From: JABHGY01 sp964525185
Lineage (GTDB): Bacteria > Fidelibacterota > Marinisomatia > Marinisomatales > UBA1611
NCBI GenBank assembly: GCA_964525185.1
Contig: CAZGFQ010000053.1
Coordinates: 1 to 12,349, forward strand
Length of the DNA stretch: 12,349 bases
Direction of reading: 5' to 3'
Below, piece by piece: positions 7,301-12,349 of this stretch. A program made the translations under genes and the position numbers. The notes below the pieces were generated by a model. It did no database searches. It was given only the letters and a program-made list of their open reading frames with translations, and was not told the DNA's origin. Numbering within the stretch: the stretch's first letter is position 1; every line of letters begins with the position of its first letter.

Positions 7301-7891
7301 TTAAGAATATTTTTTTGCAATTTTGATAACAAGGTCTAATAATTCTTTTGCTTCATCAACGGTTATTTTGCCAGCATGACCAATCATTTTATCTTTTCCA
7401 TTTAATATGATGCCTAACATTTCATCATATTTTGATGCTCTCTCATTAATCCATTTTTGATTAGCCCAAGCGGGTACACCTTGAAACGGATCTCCATCTC
7501 CATATTTCCCATGGCAATTTTTACATTCTTCCCTATAATATTTTTTCAAATTAAATGGTTCATTCCCAGGAACAGATACATTTGAAACTATTTTTTCAGT
7601 CGTTGCCATTTCAGAAATTGATCCATTAATATTGAATAAGTTTGGAAATTCATTCATAAGAGTTTCTGTAAACTCCAATCCTGCTCTATCGTATTTATTT
7701 CCAAAGTTCGATAAAGGTCCGGACCCATCTTCGTATACATGACAAATAGTGCATTTATCACGATATTTTGGTGTCATATTTGGATGATCATTATAATCAT
7801 CCATTAATAGAGGCATTGAAGCACCCATTGATAGAATAACAAAAAGTGTTAAAAAGGTAATGTGCCCAATTTGTTTTAATAATTGTTTCAT
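7301..7891 (-). CDS. Exported dihaem c-type cytochrome
   Basis: This encodes 196 residues with a signal peptide (about 1-25). Two haem c sites are visible: CTICH (47-51) in an N-terminal segment that includes GSGPLSNFGNKYDRAG (56-71), and CKNCH (123-127) followed by GKYGDGDP, which is typical of class I cytochrome c. The second domain has a likely distal methionine at M169 (KMIGHAGKIT) and a C-terminal helix (178-195). The first domain resembles the short single-haem segments seen before c domains in FCB bacteria; its second axial ligand is not obvious. The gene lies 18 nt after the HmuY-like lipoprotein gene and 24 nt before the DUF3386-like gene, so it is very probably co-transcribed with them. 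It may move electrons in the periplasm, for example for reduction of an imported metal or haem; that is inference from context. Confidence 0.9.
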   Translation of the reverse strand: MKQLLKQIGHITFLTLFVILSMGASMPLLMDDYNDHPNMTPKYRDKCTICHVYEDGSGPLSNFGNKYDRAGLEFTETLMNEFPNLFNINGSISEMATTEKIVSNVSVPGNEPFNLKKYYREECKNCHGKYGDGDPFQGVPAWANQKWINERASKYDEMLGIILNGKDKMIGHAGKITVDEAKELLDLVIKIAKKYS

Positions 7892-7909
7892 GAGTTAAAA
7901 ATGATTCCT

Positions 7910-8998
7910 TTATTGAATTTGTTCATAAATGTATTGAAGAATACCGCTAGCATAACTGTCTTCTTCTGGGAAAGTAAGCTTATAGATTCCAGAGCCAGTA
8001 TCAATCAGATAAACATTTTCTGGATTTTCTACGATAACTTTATGGTTGTAGGGTGGCTCAGGGTGGTATACAAGAATTTCTCTTTCTCCTTCATACCCAA
8101 ACTGAATAAAATCGCCAGGAGTTTCTAACCAAGTTGCAGTCCCCGGGACTTCTGATAATTCATCAAAGTCCATATCATTAATGATGGATACTTTTACACC
8201 TATATCCGAATTAAATAATACATACGGTACATATTGCATACTTTGTAATTCTTCTGAATAAACGGGAGAAGCTGTAAACCCAACATGCCAATCATCTGGT
8301 TCAATGATGCTTCCGGTCGAAAAGTCAAAATAGACATAATTATAATAAGCTAATGTTGTATATCCGCCAGCCATTATTTCCTGAGTATTTCCAAAGGATC
8401 CATCATTATTTTGTAGGGCGTATTTAACACTGAAAGAATCAGGGCTTGCCCAATTTACAGCAAACTTTATCCATTCATAATCTGCTGTATAAATAAAATA
8501 TACTGTACTGTCAAAAGATGCTATGCCGTGACCACCATCAAACCCATATGAACCTAAATCAGCCCAATTTGCACCAATAACATAATGGGTTGAGTCTAAG
8601 GCGTCCGTATCATCGTAAATATCATAGCCTAGGTTTGGGTTTTCATAGGGTGGACATTCAGCATCAACACACCACGTTATAGGTAATTCAGCTGTTTCAA
8701 AATCATGTGTACTATCTAAAGCAGCTTTTACCACAGCACCTTGGTTTAATCCAACAAAATAAGATCCATAGTTTGTTCCGTCGATAAGATACGGGCCAAA
8801 GAAAAACTTAATATCATATGTATTTGTCTCAGATGATTGTGTTACCAAATTTGTATAATGTGGTGAAAAATTCAAATCATCGGTTATAACCTCAATACTA
8901 TTTGATTCGATTTCATCATCTTTTGAACTGTCGACACATGCTGGTATCAATCCTATGATGCCTATAAGGCCTATAAAAATCGATTTTTTAATGAACAT
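7910..8998 (-). CDS. Surface lipoprotein with tandem HmuY-like domains
   Basis: This encodes 362 residues from the ATG at 8998. The N-terminus has a lipoprotein signal with a lipobox-like LIPAC and the acylated cysteine at residue 21. Segments resemble HmuY (haem-binding lipoprotein of Bacteroidota): YVYFDFSTGSII (221-232), then DWHVGF (236-241), and VYLIDTGSGIYKLTF (329-343). A similar set occurs earlier: YFVGLNQGAVV (80-90) and VYFIYTADYEWIKFAV (166-181). The chain therefore looks like two tandem copies of one beta fold, about 48-200 and 205-362. A C110/C115 pair sits in the first copy. HmuY passes haem to the TonB receptor HmuR, and here the receptor gene is immediately upstream with 2 nt between its TGA and this ATG. 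GGGAGGG 8 nt before the ATG favours it over a TTG two codons earlier. The haem ligand residues cannot be assigned from sequence alone, and another ligand is possible. Confidence 0.75.
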   Translation of the reverse strand: MFIKKSIFIGLIGIIGLIPACVDSSKDDEIESNSIEVITDDLNFSPHYTNLVTQSSETNTYDIKFFFGPYLIDGTNYGSYFVGLNQGAVVKAALDSTHDFETAELPITWCVDAECPPYENPNLGYDIYDDTDALDSTHYVIGANWADLGSYGFDGGHGIASFDSTVYFIYTADYEWIKFAVNWASPDSFSVKYALQNNDGSFGNTQEIMAGGYTTLAYYNYVYFDFSTGSIIEPDDWHVGFTASPVYSEELQSMQYVPYVLFNSDIGVKVSIINDMDFDELSEVPGTATWLETPGDFIQFGYEGEREILVYHPEPPYNHKVIVENPENVYLIDTGSGIYKLTFPEEDSYASGILQYIYEQIQ

Positions 8999-9000
8999 AA

Positions 9001-11199
9001 TCAATGCCCTCCCAATTTACTTCCCAATTCGAAATACACTGTTCGCCCAATAAAAGGTCCATATTGGTTGTCAACAGTGTCTTGTATATTCTTAATCCCA
9101 AACGATAAGGTCAATAATTTATGAATTTTGTATTTACCATCAATATCAATAAGGAAATAGGCATATCGATCGCGAATATCAAAATATCCTTCATTTTGCT
9201 CTTCCCCTGAGCCTACTGGTATAAATTCTTGAACCTTATATGGAGCAACAGCTTTTATTTTTAAAGCTGAACGAAGTTTACCACTTTTACTTTTATAGCT
9301 CATTTTAATATTCGCAGAATGTTCGGGACTTCCAGGTACAATTTCACCAGTAACAATATTCCGATTTCGACTCAAATTATAAGCCAAGTTTCCTGTGAAA
9401 TTTTTAGAATAATTTTGTCTATGTTGAAATTCTATTCCCGTAAAGTGAACACGATCAATATTTGAATACGTAAAAAGCCCAGGCTCCAATTGTTCATCTA
9501 TAATCATGTTGTTAAACGTGTTTTGATAGACCATAATACTAAATTTGTATTTCCCTGGATGAAAATATTCTATTCCTAGATTGTATCCAGTTGATGTTTC
9601 TGGCACTAAATCTGGGTTCCCAATGATTGCATACCCGAATTGCCAGTGATTCCAATTCATATATTTATCCATAAATGATGGCATCCGAAATCCTTGCCCC
9701 CACGAACCACGCAATTTATATCTATCTGATAATTTATACATTCCGGCTAGCCTAGGTGAAATGATGGGTTTATCTAGATCGTTATTGTTATCGGCTCGCA
9801 AGCCTGCTACAAGTGTTAGTTTAGATGAAAGAGTTTGCTCATACTGAAAATATAATCCCGTAGCATTTAATGATTGGAGGTTGCCGCTATCTACACGCGC
9901 ATTTGAATATGTTTCTATTCTATATTCACCTCCAATATTAATGGTTCTATTATCATCGGTATATATTGTATTAAACTCACCTTCTAATTGGGTCTCAACC
10001 GTGGTATCCGTTTTTACCGTTTCGCCAGTACTGGGTTTTATTTCTAAATAGGAACGGTTATAATCTTCTCCACGAATGAGTGCTTGAATCTTCAGTTGAT
10101 CATTCAAAAAGTTTGAATAATCGCTCGACCAATTATTTCGAATAATGGTTGTTTGTCCATCCAATAATGTAGAATGGTTTTCTTCAACCGTATTAAATGA
10201 TCCTCCATTTATTTTTACTTTTTGAGCATCAGTTACAGCCCAATCCATATCTCCGCGAATAGAGTATTTTTCATAATTATCTACATCAATATATACAAGG
10301 TTCTTATCTACATTTGCTTTTAGATAGTCAATATCACTATGGAATACGAAAGCTTTTTTACTCCCATTCAAATTCATTCGAATATCTCGCTTCCCAATTG
10401 CAAGGTCAAATGGATTAAAAGAATCGCCAATCGGATCGGTGGTGAGTCCACCGCTATATCTCATTGTAACGCTAATTGGATTTACAAAAATATTCCTTTT
10501 TGTAATGATATTAATGACTCCACCCATCGCTTCACTTCCATAAAGAGAAGAACTAGGTCCTTTAATAATTTCTACCTTATCAATAATGGCTGTTGAAACT
10601 TGGTCTAAATTTATTCGACTATTAAATTTCCCACTGATGGGTTGCCCGTCAATCATAACAAGGACATATTTGGAATCCATTCCAAGCATATTAACAACTT
10701 TACCTCCTTCTTTGGAGGCAGCAACTGAGATCCCAGCTCTTTCTTCAAGCAGTTCAGCCATGTCTCTGGCTCCCGATTCTTGTATGTCATTCCGAGAGAT
10801 GACCTCAGTTGCGACAGGAGAATTGGTATTAATTCTACTGTTTCTTGTTCCAGTAACGACAACATGCTCGAGCTGTAAAAAAGTTTCTGTCATCCAAATT
10901 TCCAAAGGGTCATTGGATGGCACATTAACAATATCTAATGATTCATCATAACCAATGGCAGAATATAAAATATTATAATTCCCAGAAGGTACATTGTCAA
11001 TTGAAAAAGATCCATCATTCAAGGTTGCTGCACCTAAATCAGTATTTTTCAAAATGACATTAACGCCTGGAAGTGGTTCTGCAGTTTCTGCATGATATAC
11101 ATACCCAGTTACTTTATGGCCAGCTACTGCTATAGCTATAGGTGCGATGAATAATATCCATCTGTAGACAAGTGTGTATTTTTGACCAAATATTAACAT
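9001..11199 (-). CDS. TonB-dependent outer-membrane receptor, haem/iron-type candidate
   Basis: This encodes 732 residues. The order is a signal peptide (about 1-26), a carboxypeptidase-regulatory-like beta domain (about 28-103, with PLPGVNV and DGSFSIDNVPSGNY), a TonB-box-like EHVVVTGTR (111-119), and a plug domain (about 125-236, with VLVMIDGQPISG at 179-190 and SSLYGSEAMGGVINIIT at 217-233). A 22-strand-type barrel occupies the rest. The barrel has a FRMP motif (504-507), H518 and NPDL (528-531), the arrangement called FRAP/NPNL in haem and haemoglobin receptors, although similar motifs occur in other TonB receptors. The C-terminus ends in GSKLGGH rather than with the usual terminal aromatic residue. 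The downstream gene is an HmuY-like lipoprotein, the usual partner of HmuR receptors. There is no clear Shine-Dalgarno. It is the first gene of a four-gene operon. Confidence 0.93.
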   Translation of the reverse strand: MLIFGQKYTLVYRWILFIAPIAIAVAGHKVTGYVYHAETAEPLPGVNVILKNTDLGAATLNDGSFSIDNVPSGNYNILYSAIGYDESLDIVNVPSNDPLEIWMTETFLQLEHVVVTGTRNSRINTNSPVATEVISRNDIQESGARDMAELLEERAGISVAASKEGGKVVNMLGMDSKYVLVMIDGQPISGKFNSRINLDQVSTAIIDKVEIIKGPSSSLYGSEAMGGVINIITKRNIFVNPISVTMRYSGGLTTDPIGDSFNPFDLAIGKRDIRMNLNGSKKAFVFHSDIDYLKANVDKNLVYIDVDNYEKYSIRGDMDWAVTDAQKVKINGGSFNTVEENHSTLLDGQTTIIRNNWSSDYSNFLNDQLKIQALIRGEDYNRSYLEIKPSTGETVKTDTTVETQLEGEFNTIYTDDNRTINIGGEYRIETYSNARVDSGNLQSLNATGLYFQYEQTLSSKLTLVAGLRADNNNDLDKPIISPRLAGMYKLSDRYKLRGSWGQGFRMPSFMDKYMNWNHWQFGYAIIGNPDLVPETSTGYNLGIEYFHPGKYKFSIMVYQNTFNNMIIDEQLEPGLFTYSNIDRVHFTGIEFQHRQNYSKNFTGNLAYNLSRNRNIVTGEIVPGSPEHSANIKMSYKSKSGKLRSALKIKAVAPYKVQEFIPVGSGEEQNEGYFDIRDRYAYFLIDIDGKYKIHKLLTLSFGIKNIQDTVDNQYGPFIGRTVYFELGSKLGGH
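9007..9013 (-). promoter_or_regulatory. Shine-Dalgarno that decides the HmuY-like lipoprotein start
   Basis: GGGAGGG lies inside the 3' end of the receptor gene, 8 nt before the ATG at 8998 and only 2 nt before the alternative TTG at 9004. The spacing supports the ATG. Confidence 0.65.
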
Positions 11200-11233
11200 T
11201 TAGTGAACTGAATTCAATTTTGAACCAATAAAT

Positions 11234-11252
11234 TGGTATGATCATCATACCA
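11234..11252. promoter_or_regulatory. Perfect 9-1-9 palindrome, candidate operator
   Basis: TGGTATGAT, a central C, then ATCATACCA form a perfect inverted repeat between the candidate promoter and the receptor ATG (11199). Only 10 nt away, at 11261-11270, GATAATCATT resembles half of the E. coli-type Fur box. A repressor site for the uptake operon is plausible, but the regulator is unknown. The stem could also act in RNA, but there is no loop and no U-run, so a DNA site fits better. Confidence 0.45.
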
Positions 11253-11276
11253 TTAGAAAAGATAATCATTTTTTAA

Positions 11277-11306
11277 TTTATATGACAACTATTATTTTGC
11301 AGTCAA
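11277..11306 (-). promoter_or_regulatory. Candidate sigma-70-like promoter for the receptor operon
   Basis: On the minus strand TTGACT (11306-11301) is followed by an 18-nt spacer and TATAAA (11282-11277). This would start transcription near 11270, about 70 nt before the receptor ATG. A 13-bp palindrome, GTCAAAATTTGAC (11302-11314), overlaps the -35 element. No Bacteroidota-style -7 TAnnTTTG is seen here. The region is very A+T rich, so chance matches are a real concern. Confidence 0.4.
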
Positions 11307-11362
11307 ATTTTGACGTATAACAGAGCTGAAAATCAATAAAATGGAGATTGTACTTATAATGT

Positions 11363-12349
11363 TTACTTTGATTTTAAGAATGTAGCTAATCGATTTAACT
11401 CACTTTTTGAAAATTGTGGAAAACCAGGCATAATGACACCCGTTCTATTTTCAGGGTCCGCTAAAGGCCGGCCTTTTTTAATGTGATTAACGAGTTCATT
11501 AACAGAGTGATTATTTACATATTCATTTTCTGTGAGTTTTACACCCAAATATTCTAAGCCTTCGAGCTGCTCGCCATGGCAAACAGCACAATTGGACATA
11601 TATAAATCTTTTCCGCCTTGGAGTGCAAAGCGACTTTCAATATCCACAGGTAATTTTGAGTCCATGAAAAATGCCTGTGGTTTATTGATTACTTTTAATT
11701 CGATGGAAGAACGGAGTTTCGATGGTTTCATTTTTATTACAGATGTTTTACCCAAAAGAGTCATGCTGCCTATACCAATAAATAGGGTAAAACCAATTGT
11801 ACCCAAAGTTGTAAATCGACCGTATTTGAGATTAGGGATTGAAAAAATAAGGGTAATCAATAAAATGGATGCACATAAAATCACGGACATTTTGAAAATA
11901 TATAACAGCACTTCCGGAGACCATACACTTCCATTGTGGAAAAAATTGGATATTTCAATAGCAGAAGATTCTGTAATATTCCCTAATGCTACCCCAGCCC
12001 AATTTTCTTCGAATTTATCCTGAAATGCGGTAACCAAACTTGCAATGACAGCAAATCCAAGTGCATACCCAGTCTGGCGAAAGGTGCCAATCAGCCCGCT
12101 GGCCATAGATGCTCGCTCTGGTGGAACACTGGACATAATGATGCTATTATTTGGGGAAAAGAATAGACCAGTGCCAACACCAAAAACAGCCATGGCAAAA
12201 TATAAAATCCAAATAGATCCTTCAAGAGGAACCAACATCATGAGTAAATACCCAACGATAGCTAAAATGGTTCCAACAGTGCAGAGTCGCTCGGCGCCGA
12301 ATTTATCCGCTAATTTCCCAGCTTGTGGGCTGATGAAAAAGGTAACAAC
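11363..12349 (-). CDS. MFS (DHA2-like) transporter fused to C-terminal cytochrome c; 5' part outside window
   Basis: The frame is open from the window edge, giving 328 visible codons before TAA. The first residues (SPQAGKLADKFGAERL, 7-22) match the conserved loop of the second half of MFS proteins. Next come four hydrophobic helices (about 23-43, 47-72, 81-107, 153-171) with FFSPNNSIIM and FRQTGYALG, as in the last helices of 14-helix drug/H+ antiporters. A fifth helix follows (about 180-199). The chain then runs through a linker to a cytochrome c domain with CAVCH (254-258) and a probable distal ligand M307 (VIMPGFPQF). The fifth helix matters because normal DHA2 proteins end in the cytoplasm; one more crossing puts the haem domain in the periplasm where c haem is attached. 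The fusion is in a single uninterrupted frame. The substrate is unknown. The gene is upstream of the receptor operon, with a 163-nt gap and no clear terminator. Confidence 0.88.
   Translation of the reverse strand, partial: VVTFFISPQAGKLADKFGAERLCTVGTILAIVGYLLMMLVPLEGSIWILYFAMAVFGVGTGLFFSPNNSIIMSSVPPERASMASGLIGTFRQTGYALGFAVIASLVTAFQDKFEENWAGVALGNITESSAIEISNFFHNGSVWSPEVLLYIFKMSVILCASILLITLIFSIPNLKYGRFTTLGTIGFTLFIGIGSMTLLGKTSVIKMKPSKLRSSIELKVINKPQAFFMDSKLPVDIESRFALQGGKDLYMSNCAVCHGEQLEGLEYLGVKLTENEYVNNHSVNELVNHIKKGRPLADPENRTGVIMPGFPQFSKSELNRLATFLKSK

Noticed and set aside
8999..9004. TTG start for the HmuY-like lipoprotein at 9004
   Set aside because: GGGAGGG is only 2 nt away from the TTG but 8 nt from the ATG at 8998, which is the better spacing.
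10339..12023. Plus-strand frames at 10339-10596, 10586-10951 and 11532-12023 and a minus frame at 10653-10865
   Set aside because: They are shadows of the TonB receptor plug region and of the MFS-cytochrome c gene.
1..12349. tRNA, rRNA, CRISPR, insertion sequence or phage features
   Set aside because: No cloverleaf, repeat-spacer array, transposase or terminal repeat was seen on either strand. Gene content is respiratory, transport and peptidase genes only.

Overview
This is a low-G+C (roughly one third by eye), gene-dense stretch in which every supportable gene lies on the minus strand, so the biological order runs from high to low coordinates. The content suggests a Gram-negative, respiring bacterium of the Bacteroidota/FCB-like lineages, possibly Marinimicrobia or a relative. 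The clues are a TonB-dependent receptor with an N-terminal carboxypeptidase-regulatory-like domain, an HmuY-like lipoprotein, a small reaction-centre-type dihaem cytochrome c, and signal peptides on almost every product. The phylum is an inference, held with low confidence.

Layout in transcription order. (1) 12349-11363: the 3' part of a gene for a DHA2-like MFS transporter that continues in frame through an extra membrane helix into a monohaem cytochrome c domain. (2) 11362-11200: an intergenic region with a candidate sigma-70-like promoter and two small palindromes. (3) 11199-5243: a four-gene run. It holds a TonB-dependent receptor, a lipoprotein with what looks like a duplicated HmuY-type domain, a dihaem cytochrome c, and a 677-residue secreted protein with two related N-terminal modules and a DUF3386-like C-terminal domain. 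The run closes with a strong intrinsic terminator at 5153-5184. (4) 5146-2997: a Rieske protein, a single-chain cytochrome b/subunit IV/cytochrome c fusion, and a small dihaem cytochrome c. (5) 2971-1: a DUF1801 protein overlapped by a periplasmic M16 zinc peptidase whose 3' end is cut by the window edge.

The most striking observation is in the cytochrome b. The Rieske protein has all cluster residues, and the cytochrome b keeps the PEWY quinol-site motif and the first histidine of each haem-ligand pair (H60 and H160). Both histidines expected about 14 residues later, the haem bH ligands, are absent (F74 and I174), and the membrane part contains no other histidine. Read plainly, this is a bc-type complex with only the haem near the Qo side, which could not run a standard Q cycle. 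The second is the MFS-cytochrome c fusion, whose extra helix would place the haem domain in the periplasm.

As a working model, group 3 acquires haem or iron at the cell surface, and groups 1, 4 and part of 3 use haem. Six c-type haem sites and one predicted b-type site are encoded in 12 kb. The link between uptake and use is inferred from proximity only. No RNA genes, insertion sequences, CRISPR arrays or origins were seen, and no stretch over 300 bases lacks a gene.
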